Assembly (NCBI GenBank): GCA_009829735.1
Contig: CM020619.1
Location: 17,241,816-17,305,815, forward strand
Direction of reading: 5' to 3'
Source of the DNA: Pyropia yezoensis
Taxonomy: Eukaryota > Rhodophyta > Bangiophyceae > Bangiales > Bangiaceae
Length of the DNA: 64,000 nt
This document shows, in pieces, positions 50,441 through 59,491 of the stretch (position 1 is the first letter of the stretch; every line of letters starts with the position of its first letter). A program made the position numbers and the translations under genes. The notes beneath the pieces were generated by a model that was not told the origin of the DNA, searched no databases, and worked only from the letters and a program-made list of their open reading frames with translations.

Positions 50441-51187
50441 TCAGGCCTTTACAGTCTCGCATCCACGTGCCTAGACTCGCAACCCCTCTCTCTCCCCAGA
50501 CCCGCGCTGTGGGGTGCCGACCTGGGGTCTCCCATTTTTCCACGCCTGGCGACACACGCTACCCTCCCCACCGGGTGACGATCCGTACCCCCCCACACAC
50601 CTGGCGACGCTGCTCCCCCCTCCCAGGCCGGTTGCACCCGCTCGACGGGGGGGCAGCCTCGCGGGCTGGACGACGGGCCATGGTGCGTCAAAGGACACTT
50701 TGCCGCAACAGGGGCGCCGCCAATACCGCACGGGTGTCCCTGGCGGCGACGGGGTGCCGCGGCGCTACGACAAAAAAAAAAACGTCAACGAGGGACGTGC
50801 GCTGACCATGATCCGCCACATCCTCACCACCCCCCTCCCTCCCGGGCAACCGTCCACGTGGGTAACCCCCGTCTACCCCCCCCCCCTCCCCCCCCGAGAC
50901 GCACAGCAAGGCGCCCATTGCCGCCAATACCACCCAAGACACCACGCCCCAAAGAGCCCCTTCCCCCCCTCCCCCGCCCCTCCCGGCGTCAAGAAGCGTT
51001 GCCAGCGCTGCCATACCCTTGCGGCACCCTCTCCCCACGGCAAACAGCGTCCCCAACACGGTGGTGACCCACCGCGGCCCCTCCGTCCTACCCCGCCGGA
51101 AGCATACAACCGCGGCAGCAGACACCACCAGTCCAAGCTCCATACACAAGCACCAAAGTCAACCGCGCCAGACGCTGCCGAGCCCAC
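50441..51187. other. No firm gene; left flank of the decayed open frame
   Basis: Mixed composition. Minus-strand open frames exist (50688-51149) but show no family-like motif; they may be remnants of the disrupted gene to the right. Confidence 0.3.
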
Positions 51188-51954
51188 CTACCCCGCCCCG
51201 CCGGAGAGCAACGTCGCGAACGCAACCTCATCGCGACGAGCACACCCCCCCCCCCACCCCCCCCACAACTTTCTGCCCAGGCAAAGCGGCACCTCTTCCA
51301 GGTAGTCGGCAAACCCGCCCGGATGAGCCAAGCTCTCCGACAGGTCGCCAGGAGGCGGGGCGCCAAGCTCACCACCGTGAACTACGTCAACAGGCCCAGC
51401 ACCACCCGCAGCAGTAGCGCCAGCCGCAGCAGCAGCGCCAGCCGCAGCAACAGCGCCAGCCACAGCAACAACCAGAGCCGCAACGCTTACGCCAGCCGCA
51501 GCGTCAGCTCCCCCGACAGCAGTGGTAGCAGCATCCACGGCGGCAGCGCCGGCCACTGCATCAGTGCTGGCCCCAGCTGCTCGGAAACCATCCTCGGGGA
51601 CAGCACCCTTGGCAGCACGAACACCAGCGGCAGCTCCAACGTTTTCCCGAGCGGCTACGCCTGCCGCATCAGCAGGAGACGTGCCTGCCGCACCAGCAGC
51701 AGGGTCTTCCGCAGCGTCGACACCCTCCCAATCCTCAACACCCTCCCCGCAGTCAGCACCCCCCCCATCTTCAGCGCCTTCCCAGCCATCAGCACATTCC
51801 TCACCCTCAAGGCCTTCCCAGCCGTCACCACCCTCACCACCCTCCACATCGTCCCAGCCGTCACGTCCCTCTCCACCCTCCACGCCCTCCCAGCCGTCAC
51901 CACCCTCCCCATCCTCCACTTCATCCCAGCCTTCAGCACCCTCCTCACCCTCAA
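51188..51954 (-). pseudogene. Repeat-bearing acidic frame, probable C-terminal part of the disrupted gene
   Basis: On the minus strand this frame reads the 36-bp minisatellite as an acidic 12-residue repeat (DGWEGVEGGEGG and variants). A long Ala/Gly/Val-rich stretch follows, then an ordinary-looking segment near the end (GDLSESLAHPGGFADYLEEV). It is offset by one frame from the open frame to its right (51655-52385) and is preceded by a stop. An indel in the minisatellite could therefore separate two parts of one ancestral protein. No family recognised. Confidence 0.35.
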
Positions 51955-51996
51955 TGCCCTCTCAACCGTTACCACCCACCTCACCTGCAAATCATC
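51709..51996. repeat. 36-bp minisatellite, about eight units
   Basis: Units beginning CCCAGCCGTCAC or close variants start at 51745, 51781, 51817, 51853, 51889 and 51925, with degenerate units on both sides. The period of 36 keeps reading frames open. At least two frames on each strand pass through it without a stop over most of its length. Confidence 0.9.
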
Positions 51997-52380
51997 ACCA
52001 AGAAGACCGTCATCAACACGAACACCGTTGATCTCAAGGACATAGCCGGGCACCAGATCATGGCGGCTCTCCAAGGGCTGCCCGGATGAGCCGGCGGACT
52101 CCCCAGGCAGCTCATCCTCGTCCGAGCAGTCGATGATATATGTCCCGTCATCGGCGATGTTCATGGCGTGGTGCTTGTCTGTCCCGTCGCAAAGTCGGAG
52201 ACCTCCATGCACCTGCCCGTCCCACGGCAGAAGCCCACTCACGCTCCGCACCTCCGCTCGCAAGCCGTCGTAAGCCCCGTAATCGTTCCCACTACGCCGC
52301 GACTTGCGGACCCCAGCCACTTTCTCAAAGACGCCCCGTGCCCAGTGCGCGATGAGGCCAACTTGCCCGGTTTTCGCGTC

Positions 52381-52385
52381 AACGT
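52381..52385. repeat. Target-site duplication AACGT (left)
   Basis: Five bases directly left of the LTR are identical to the five bases (62034-62038) directly right of the other LTR. This is the signature of a retroviral-type integration. Confidence 0.95.
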
Positions 52386-52957
52386 TGTGGTATAAAACTC
52401 GATCCTCTCAGACACGTGTCAATATCCCTCGGGGGAAAGGGACAGGTAACGCAGAAAGGGGAACTACGAGAATGGTATGCCTGTTGCCTCACGTGCCTGC
52501 TTGCAGGGCAAACAGATACGCACGGTAGTGCACACGGGGAAGAGGAAAGCAAACGCGCAGTTGTCTTTTTCCCTGAGGGCGCGGGCCGAGGGCGCCTCGC
52601 TGTCCCTCTTAACGTGCATCTGGGGGAACCCCGGCACGTTGGCCCGGTAGCCCCCCCATAACCCCGAGTGGCCCCGACCCGAGTCTAACCTCGTCAGGTC
52701 GGGGGCCACTATCACTACTAATTCTATTCCCACTCACTAATCTCACACTCAAATTCTCTCAAATCAAGTCCCTCACAAATATGCAAAAACACATCAGAAA
52801 TCCCTCTCTCGCGTGTGGATAGCGTAGTCCACCGCATCCCAGTGCCGGGCACGGGCCACGGCCGCCAACCATCGCCACACGGCGGGCGTGTTCTGGCACC
52901 TGGTGCCCTCTGGTTGCAGTCCCGGGTCGGCGCCAAGTCGGGGCCAGGGATGCTACA
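52386..52957 (-). repeat. 3' LTR (in element sense)
   Basis: 572 bp, with the same length and apparently the same sequence as 61462-62033. A plus-strand TATA box (GGTATAAAAC at 52389-52398) lies near its outer edge and points into the element, towards the antisense open frame at 53141. Confidence 0.95.
52389..52398 (+). promoter_or_regulatory. Plus-strand TATA-like box in the LTR
   Basis: GGTATAAAAC reads towards the antisense frame 53141-55258, about 745 bp downstream. The same box occurs in the other LTR at 61465-61474, where it would read outwards into the host sequence. A promoter role is inferred from motif and position only. Confidence 0.35.
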
Positions 52958-52973
52958 TAGCTCCCTCCCTAGT
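52958..52973 (-). other. Polypurine tract
   Basis: On the minus strand AGGGAGGGAG lies four bases before the 3' LTR. This is the expected place and composition for the primer of plus-strand DNA synthesis. Confidence 0.75.
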
Positions 52974-53140
52974 CCGGCACGTCCTCGGGCCGAACCAGGT
53001 GCCACCGTGCACAGCCTCGAGCACGTCCACACCGGTGCCGAGGTCGAGCGTCTTCACCCGGTCACGATCACCTGCCCCGATTCTGCCCCCCCCCTCCGCT
53101 CCTTTACCTTGGCCCTCTCGTTCCCCGGAGTCTGGACGGT

Positions 53141-55258
53141 ATGTCCAGTTCCGAGATCCAAGCTGGGCCCGTGGTTCCGGCGGCGAGTGTTGCGGAGGAG
53201 AACTCGGGTCGTCGTGCCCCTCTCCTGCCTCCGGTTCCTCGGATGTCGGTGCCGGCGCCGGTCGCCACGGCGGGGACGGATCGAGTTCCCCCGGCTTCCG
53301 CGATGCACCCGGTCGAGGCCCCCCCGGAGGGTCTCCCGGAGATGCTTCTTGGGCAGGACCCTCTGGCGGCCCGGCGTTACTCCACGGTGGTCGGCAACGC
53401 CGGCGCGGCCCAGTGCCAGCAGGATTGCATGGACCTCTGGCGCAAGGAACTCCAGCGCGGGGTCTTGACCGAGATGGACAAGGCACGTCTTCACACGGCG
53501 GACCAGATGCGCCTGGCACAAGACCGCTCCCAGAGCTTCTCGGGTTCCTCTTGGGTTGCTCGTCTGGAGGATCTCCCCTTCGCGCTGGTACTGGATCTAC
53601 CCTTGACCGAGCGTCGCGTGTCCGCGTCCGTTCTCCGGTGGCCGGAGGAGGAAGGGTACGTCTACCGGGCGCTCAAGGTCTGGGATGAGGCGCTCAAGGG
53701 GTCGGGAAGCTTGAACTGCGACCCCCGTCCGAGCATGGTCGCTCTGGAGCCGCCTTTCTTGACCCGGAAATACTCCAAGTTGTCGCCGGCACGGGAGCAG
53801 GGTGAGCGACGCGGGCGTCAGCGTGACTTCCTTGTGAGCTGCAACCACCAGGAGTTCTGGAAGCTGGACAAGGCTAACCGGGCGGCATACTACCCCAAGG
53901 TCATCCCGCAGCAGCAGGAAGTCGAGATCCCGGTCGGATTTGCTCCTTCCAGCATCCCTTGCACCTGGTACTTCTTGGACGCCTTGACTCAGGCGTCGAT
54001 CAAGGGCTTCTTCCACTCAATCCCGTACATGATGTACACGTCCGAGATGACAGTCTTGGCGGCCAACCACTGGCTTCATGAGGTCTTGGTGTCCAACCGG
54101 CTTTGGTTTCTCCCTGACCTCCTGATGGTCTGGATTGTCGACAAGTTGACCGTCGACTTCCTGTGCAGCCAGGACGAGGAGTACAAGGAGCTCTTCCAGG
54201 CGATGATCGACTTCCGGCGTCTGGTGCCGGTGCATGACCGGAACTTCTTGAACGCGATTGCCGACCAGAACCGCCCGCGTCGGGATGGCTTCGGTTGGGC
54301 GCAGGTGGTCTACCAGTCTTCTCCGGCCAAGGTGCAGCTGGCGACGCCGCTTCCGGCGTGGCCGCAGCTAGGTAGCTTTCCTGCTCCGGCCGCCCTTGAT
54401 CTTCTGCCAGTTGGGCCGCCGGTGCAGGAGTCGGGATGGGCCGCGGCGGTCGGTCGGGCGTCTGCGGCGGCTCCGCTTCCTCCTGTTGCCCCTGTCGCCC
54501 CGGTTGCCTCGCCTGAACCGTCACCGGCGCGTCCGCGCCCTGTTCCTGCTGTGCCGGTACTTCAAGCTCCTCCGGCACCGCGCTTGTCTGCGGCGAGTCT
54601 GGGAGTGGCCGTGCGGTCGCCGATTACTCCGGTCGCTCTACCCCGGACGCCTTCTTCCAACGCCGGCGGCGCTGTGCCTCCGCTGGAGTTGGGTACTCCG
54701 GTCTCGGGGGCCGTTGTGGACCGTCCGGTAGTGTCATCCTCGGGCCGGTTCGAGATTCCGGCGCCGACTCTGCGCCTTACCCGCTTCCGGGTGCCTGACT
54801 GGTACCTGAACCAAGGTGGTCCAACATGCGACCAGTACGACGTCGGCATGATTGAAGACCAGCTGGGTCGTCTTCCGGTGCAGGTTGAAGGCGTCGGGTC
54901 CTCTCTGGTGCTGGGTACTTACGCCAGCGTCTTGAACGACGTGGTCGACCGGGTGTTTGCTTGCGCGGACAGCGGCCAGATGTCGAACAACCCGGTGGTT
55001 GGCGAACTTCTGGCGACTTTGACGCGGCATGGCCTGGCCCAGCAGTGGTCAGAGACCTTCACGGGCTTCCAGCGGCGCCGACGGACATATCTGGATGAGC
55101 GGGAGCCACCGGCAACTACTGGTACTACTCCGATGGCGTCATACCGGGATGCGCCGCGTCCACCGCACTACGTCATCCCGTCTTCCTCCGGTTCCCGTCG
55201 TACCGCGGAGGCAGCGCCGGAGGACACTCCCGCGGCTCAGCGTCCGCGCCGGGAGTAG
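53141..55258 (+). CDS. Antisense open frame of the retrotransposon, unknown function
   Basis: This 705-residue frame is on the strand opposite to gag-pol, between the end of pol (55404) and the 3' LTR. It starts MSSSEIQAGPVVPAASVAEE and is not low complexity. The N-terminal 390 residues have balanced composition (for example WVARLEDLPFALVLDLPLTE, then FLVSCNHQEFWKLDKANRAA and HEVLVSNRLWFLPDLLMVWI). A Pro/Ala/Val-rich linker (about 398-525) follows, then a second ordered region (LTRFRVPDWYLNQGGPTCDQ, then VVGELLATLTRHGLAQQWSE) and a basic Ser-rich end. I see no zinc finger, signal peptide or clear membrane helix, and no known domain. Antisense genes in this position are known in some plant Ty3/gypsy elements (for example Grande), but their products are poorly understood. 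Preservation of such a long frame suggests it is selected. Confidence 0.8.
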   Translation: MSSSEIQAGPVVPAASVAEENSGRRAPLLPPVPRMSVPAPVATAGTDRVPPASAMHPVEAPPEGLPEMLLGQDPLAARRYSTVVGNAGAAQCQQDCMDLWRKELQRGVLTEMDKARLHTADQMRLAQDRSQSFSGSSWVARLEDLPFALVLDLPLTERRVSASVLRWPEEEGYVYRALKVWDEALKGSGSLNCDPRPSMVALEPPFLTRKYSKLSPAREQGERRGRQRDFLVSCNHQEFWKLDKANRAAYYPKVIPQQQEVEIPVGFAPSSIPCTWYFLDALTQASIKGFFHSIPYMMYTSEMTVLAANHWLHEVLVSNRLWFLPDLLMVWIVDKLTVDFLCSQDEEYKELFQAMIDFRRLVPVHDRNFLNAIADQNRPRRDGFGWAQVVYQSSPAKVQLATPLPAWPQLGSFPAPAALDLLPVGPPVQESGWAAAVGRASAAAPLPPVAPVAPVASPEPSPARPRPVPAVPVLQAPPAPRLSAASLGVAVRSPITPVALPRTPSSNAGGAVPPLELGTPVSGAVVDRPVVSSSGRFEIPAPTLRLTRFRVPDWYLNQGGPTCDQYDVGMIEDQLGRLPVQVEGVGSSLVLGTYASVLNDVVDRVFACADSGQMSNNPVVGELLATLTRHGLAQQWSETFTGFQRRRRTYLDEREPPATTGTTPMASYRDAPRPPHYVIPSSSGSRRTAEAAPEDTPAAQRPRRE

Positions 55259-55403
55259 TAGTTGGAGGCAAGGAGGGTGAGGGTCTTGGGAGAAGCGAGG
55301 AGGGAAGAGGCGGAGAGAAGGGTTGCTCGAGCGGGTGCTTGTTTTCCTTGATTGTTCCATGCTTGCGTTGCGTGTTATCCTTGATATACCCGTTCCCTTC
55401 TTC

Positions 55404-58400
55404 TCAATCCTCTTGTTCCGCATCCGTTGCGGGTGAGCTCGTCTCGTCCCGAGGGTCTTGGTTGGCCCCGTCCTCTTGGTCCTCCTCCGTGTCCGACTCC
55501 AGAATCTTGCCGGCTCTGGCCACTGGAGTGCCCTCGATCCCGTTCCGTCGCGTGTAGGCACAGACGTCCGCGATGGGTAGCCGGTTTGAGGGTTCCCATG
55601 TATCATCTGCCGGGTTGAAACCGAACCAGCGTACTCGCAGGTACAGGCGTCCATCTCTCCAGGCATGGTCGACAAACTTGACGTAGACAAATTCCCGACC
55701 TTCTTCTTGGGATAACCAGGGTATCGCAGTCCGCTTACGCCGGGTCAAGTCCCGTTGGCTTGGCGGTGGAGCTCGGGTGACATGGTCGCTGCTCACCCGG
55801 TACGGAGAGCCATCCACGTCTAGAAGGAAGGTCCAGCCATCCGTATTGAGAATCTCATAAGGTCCATCCGTCTTAGAGTCCAGCTTCCCCCGGGTCTTGC
55901 TATGGTTGTCCACAAAAACCCAGTCGCCACCACCCAGTTCCTTGTTCTTTTCCCGGACACCCTTGTCATAGTCCCGCTTGTATCGCTCCTGGGTCTTTGA
56001 AATTGACTCCTTGACTCTTGGGAGCAGGAGCTTTAGTTGTTCCAGGAACTCATCCTTTGCCTTGGGACCTGACTTCAGTGCAGGCTGGAGACCATCCGGT
56101 ATTCTTTCCAGGGAGAAGTTGGTCAGCCGCCTTGGGGTGACAAAGTCGAGTGGAGCGACTCCCGTTGTCCGGTGAACTCGGGAGTTGTAGGCTAGAGTGA
56201 GGACAGCCAGGAGCTCGTCCCAGTCTTCTTGGTGCTCCTCCACGTAGTGCCGTAGCATGTCCACTAGGGTCCGGTTGAATCGTTCCACCTGGCCGTTCGT
56301 TTGAGGGTGGTACGTCGTGGTGTACAAGTTCTTGATGCCCATCAGGTCACAGACTCCTTGGAAGAACAGGGATGCAAACTGGGGACCGTTGTCGGTTAAG
56401 ACGGAGTCTGGAGGGCCGTAGGCAGCTATCCAGTACTCGCAGAAGGCCGACGTGACATCCAGAGCCGTGATGGTTCTCAACGGGATTGCTCGAGTGAACT
56501 TGGAGAACCGGTCACAAATGATGAGCAGGTATATGTTGCCACTGGAGGTCTCAGGTAGGGGCCCCAGGATGTCCATGCTTAAGCTTGCAAAGGGCTCCGC
56601 CGCAGGGAATAGGCGTAGCTTAGAAGTCTTCTTCCTCTGGGACAACCGGTTCCTTGCACAAGAAATACAAGCCTCCAGGCACTTATGGACGTCACTGGCC
56701 ATGGTTTCCCAGTAATAATGTCGTCTCATGGAAGCATACATCCGATTGATACCAGGATGCCCGGCCTGGGGAGACGAGTGCTCCAGGCGTAGGATGTCAG
56801 TCCGTAGGCTCCGGGGTACGTAGACTTGAGTTGCCCCATCGAAGGGTGACACCCGTACCAGGAGTCCGTCTGTAGACTCGGAGAAGCGACTGTTCCGGTT
56901 CAGGTCCATTTGGTGGCGAAGCTCCAAGCATTGAGGGTCCGTCAATTGTGCCTCCAGCATCCGGTGAATGGTTACCGGTTGATGAGCGTCAGGTGTCTCG
57001 TACAGGGGAGCGTGCCAGCCACGTCCGCCATTCGGGAGGATAAAGCAAGGTATTTCCTCCGGGATAGGACCGGTATCGGCTGCAGGAGTCTCCAGCCTGG
57101 ACATGGTGTCGGCGCAGTGGTGCTCCCTCCCTGCTCTGGTGCACACCTTGTACTTGAACTCCGAAAGGCGTAGGCGCCACCGGGCGACCCTTCCTTGACT
57201 GCTGTCCATGCATAGCAGCCACCTTAGACTGGCGTGGTCCGTCCGGATGAGGAACTCTTGTCCTTCAAGATATGGACGTAACAGGAAGCAAGCCCAGACG
57301 ACCGCCAAGCACTCGCGCTCGGTCGTCGAATAGTTCTTCTCGGCTGGAGTCAAGACGCGACTGTAGTAGCCTATCGGGAGGAAGTGCCCATCAGGTTGCT
57401 GCTGGAGTAGTGAGCACCCCACCTGGACGCCACAGGCGTCAGTCTCCAGAACAAACTGACCCTCCCGCTTGGGTAACGCCAGTACTGGAGTGGTGGTCAG
57501 GCGCTTCTTGAGCTCTTCGAAGGCTGCTGTCTGCTTCTCGTCGAACACCGGGAGTTGTGCTGGAAGCTTCTTGCTAGTAAGCTTGGTCAAGGGCCGGGCA
57601 ATCAGAGCGTAGTCTCGTACGAACCGGCGGTAGACGTTGCACATACCCAGGAAGCTCTTGAGTTCCGTCTGGGTTTTAGGTTGCCGTGCATGCCGGAGGG
57701 CCTTGATGTTCTTCTCATTGACTCGGAGCTCCCCCGGACTCAGCACGTGCCCCAGGTACTCCACCTCAGTCTCAAACAGGTGGCACTTCTCGGCCTTGAG
57801 GGTAACTCCAGCCTTGGACAGGAGGGCCAGGACCTCTCGAAGGTGCTCCAGGTGTTCCGCTGGGGTCTTGGAGAAAACAATGATGTCGTCCAGGTAGACC
57901 AAACATGTTCTCCACCTTAGCCCCGACAGGATGATGTCGATGGCTCTCTGGAAGGTTGCCGGAGCATTAGTGAGACCAAAAGGGAGACGCTTGCACCGGA
58001 ACAGTCCCATGTGGCACGTGAAGGTTGTCTTGTCCTTGTCCTCGTCAGCCAGAGGGATCTGCCAGTAGCCGGCATTACAATCCAGCGTCGAGAAGAGGGT
58101 GGCATCACCAAGAAAGTCGAGGCAATCATCCATCCGGGGTATCGGGTATACATCCTTGACTGTCATCTCGTTCAGGCGTCTGTAGTCAACGCAGAAACGG
58201 AAGTGACCGCCAGGTTTCGGGACGACTACCACCGGGAAAGCCCACTCGCCATCAGACGGCTCGATAACATCCATCTTGAGCATCTTGTTAACCTGCTTCT
58301 CAATCTCATCCCGGCGATGAGGTCCAGCCCGGTATGGGTGCATGTGCACTGGTTTGGCATCTGGCTTGAGTTGAATCCGGTGTAGGGTGGCGTCCATCTT

Positions 58401-59363
58401 GCCCAGCTCTCCGGACCACAGGTGCCGATGTTCCTGGAGAAGCTTCTCCAGTGCCTCCTTCAAGTCGAGAGGGACGTTTTCTTGGTTGACCTTCGGCATC
58501 CCGGGCGGTGCTTGTTCGGGCTTCGGAGTAGTACGGCCAGCCTGCTCTTGTTCCGGAGATACGTCTAAGGCCGTCAAGTTGGATGCCAGCTCTTGTTGCA
58601 GGTTGAAGAGGTCTTCCTTGCTCATAGCGCGGGCGGACCCCCGGTAAGGCTCTGCTGTACCAACTCGAGTGCCCTTGGCGAGGGTTATTGGCTTCCGGCT
58701 CACGTTGACGATCAGCACCGAGAACGGGGTGTGCCTCTCCACCTTCTTGTGGTGTCCGTGGGCTAGGTATAATCGGTGTTTCGCCAGAAATTCCTTGCGT
58801 CCGTAGATCAGGCATTGACCTGCAGTCCGGGTCGTGACTTGAACCTTGGTCTCCGAGCGAGGAGGTAGGAGCACCGGTTTGATGAGGGTCAAGGTAGAGG
58901 GTGGGATGCGTTCCTTCTGGTTCTTGGCCACACGAACCTTGGTGTCCAGGTGCTCCAGCACTGGTGACACAAACCCATGGTTGAACTGCACCTTTCCTTC
59001 TCCGGGTAGGATGCTCTTGACATGCTGCTTCTGGAAGTCCCAGCCTAGGATGAGGGGGACTGATAAGGTCTTGACTACTAGAAAGGGAAAAAGCATTGGT
59101 TCATTGTTGACATAGATGGCGACGGGAAGACGGCCAAGCGGTCGTAGGGTTTGACCTGATGCGTCTACAATCCGGGTCTTGGTAGGCGCTCTCCAGGCAT
59201 GTCGACGCCAGCCCGGAGGTAACAGGTTCTCAGTGATGACGCTTGGTCCGGCTCCCGTGTCGACCACCGGCGTAACAGCTTGGGGGAGGCTATCCCCCAC
59301 ACGCATACGAGCATTAATCTTGAGGTTTTCCTTACGCAGGACGAGCAAGGTCCCCTTGAACAA
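55404..59363 (-). CDS. pol: Pol polyprotein: protease, RT, RNase H, integrase, chromodomain
   Basis: This is an open frame of 1319 codons. Numbering begins at the first codon of the frame (59363), which is not an ATG; the first ATG is at 59306 (MRVGDSLPQAV). The aspartic protease has DTGAGPS at 35-41. Reverse transcriptase has FCVDYRRLNE and the active-site YLDD at 490-493. RNase H has LETDACGVQVG near 640. Integrase has the HHCC zinc finger (HSSPQAGHPG ... CISCARN, about 863-905) and the DDE core: Asp near 930 (SMDILGPLP), Asp near 988 (VLTDNGPQF) and Glu near 1026 (HPQTNGQVERFNR). A chromodomain (KFVDHAWRDGRLYLRVRWFG, then DDTWEP) lies at about 1225-1265; in chromoviruses it directs integration to marked chromatin. 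Pol is in a different frame from gag, separated by about 130 bases, so expression needs frameshifting, bypass or re-initiation. Confidence 0.95.
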   Translation of the reverse strand: MFKGTLLVLRKENLKINARMRVGDSLPQAVTPVVDTGAGPSVITENLLPPGWRRHAWRAPTKTRIVDASGQTLRPLGRLPVAIYVNNEPMLFPFLVVKTLSVPLILGWDFQKQHVKSILPGEGKVQFNHGFVSPVLEHLDTKVRVAKNQKERIPPSTLTLIKPVLLPPRSETKVQVTTRTAGQCLIYGRKEFLAKHRLYLAHGHHKKVERHTPFSVLIVNVSRKPITLAKGTRVGTAEPYRGSARAMSKEDLFNLQQELASNLTALDVSPEQEQAGRTTPKPEQAPPGMPKVNQENVPLDLKEALEKLLQEHRHLWSGELGKMDATLHRIQLKPDAKPVHMHPYRAGPHRRDEIEKQVNKMLKMDVIEPSDGEWAFPVVVVPKPGGHFRFCVDYRRLNEMTVKDVYPIPRMDDCLDFLGDATLFSTLDCNAGYWQIPLADEDKDKTTFTCHMGLFRCKRLPFGLTNAPATFQRAIDIILSGLRWRTCLVYLDDIIVFSKTPAEHLEHLREVLALLSKAGVTLKAEKCHLFETEVEYLGHVLSPGELRVNEKNIKALRHARQPKTQTELKSFLGMCNVYRRFVRDYALIARPLTKLTSKKLPAQLPVFDEKQTAAFEELKKRLTTTPVLALPKREGQFVLETDACGVQVGCSLLQQQPDGHFLPIGYYSRVLTPAEKNYSTTERECLAVVWACFLLRPYLEGQEFLIRTDHASLRWLLCMDSSQGRVARWRLRLSEFKYKVCTRAGREHHCADTMSRLETPAADTGPIPEEIPCFILPNGGRGWHAPLYETPDAHQPVTIHRMLEAQLTDPQCLELRHQMDLNRNSRFSESTDGLLVRVSPFDGATQVYVPRSLRTDILRLEHSSPQAGHPGINRMYASMRRHYYWETMASDVHKCLEACISCARNRLSQRKKTSKLRLFPAAEPFASLSMDILGPLPETSSGNIYLLIICDRFSKFTRAIPLRTITALDVTSAFCEYWIAAYGPPDSVLTDNGPQFASLFFQGVCDLMGIKNLYTTTYHPQTNGQVERFNRTLVDMLRHYVEEHQEDWDELLAVLTLAYNSRVHRTTGVAPLDFVTPRRLTNFSLERIPDGLQPALKSGPKAKDEFLEQLKLLLPRVKESISKTQERYKRDYDKGVREKNKELGGGDWVFVDNHSKTRGKLDSKTDGPYEILNTDGWTFLLDVDGSPYRVSSDHVTRAPPPSQRDLTRRKRTAIPWLSQEEGREFVYVKFVDHAWRDGRLYLRVRWFGFNPADDTWEPSNRLPIADVCAYTRRNGIEGTPVARAGKILESDTEEDQEDGANQDPRDETSSPATDAEQED

Positions 59364-59491
59364 ACAGGGTGTCCAGGCGGCTACCGGTTGAGCAGGTAAC
59401 TGCCGTCCTTTCTCCCGGCACGCAAGGGGAGAACAGGTAGAAGTACCCTGCCGTTGGAGATTCGGGAAGACACTTGGGGAGAGCGCCTGCC

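Larger units (their letters stand above)
51655..52385 (-). pseudogene. Distal part of a gene disrupted by the retrotransposon
   Basis: The minus-strand frame is open from the edge of the LTR at 52385 through to 51655. The first 130 codons look coding: GLIAHWARGVFEKVAGVRKS near the LTR, then NDYGAYDGLRAEVRSVSGLL, TYIIDCSDEDELPGESAGSS and DLVPGYVLEINGVRVDDG. It then enters the 36-bp repeats. Conceptual removal of the retrotransposon and one AACGT duplication joins this frame directly, without shift, to the minus-strand frame at 62034 and above. The protein family is not recognised. Confidence 0.65.

Noticed and set aside
52416..52733. Small open frames inside the LTRs
   Set aside because: They occur identically in both LTRs, on both strands, with no domain; they are by-products of LTR sequence.
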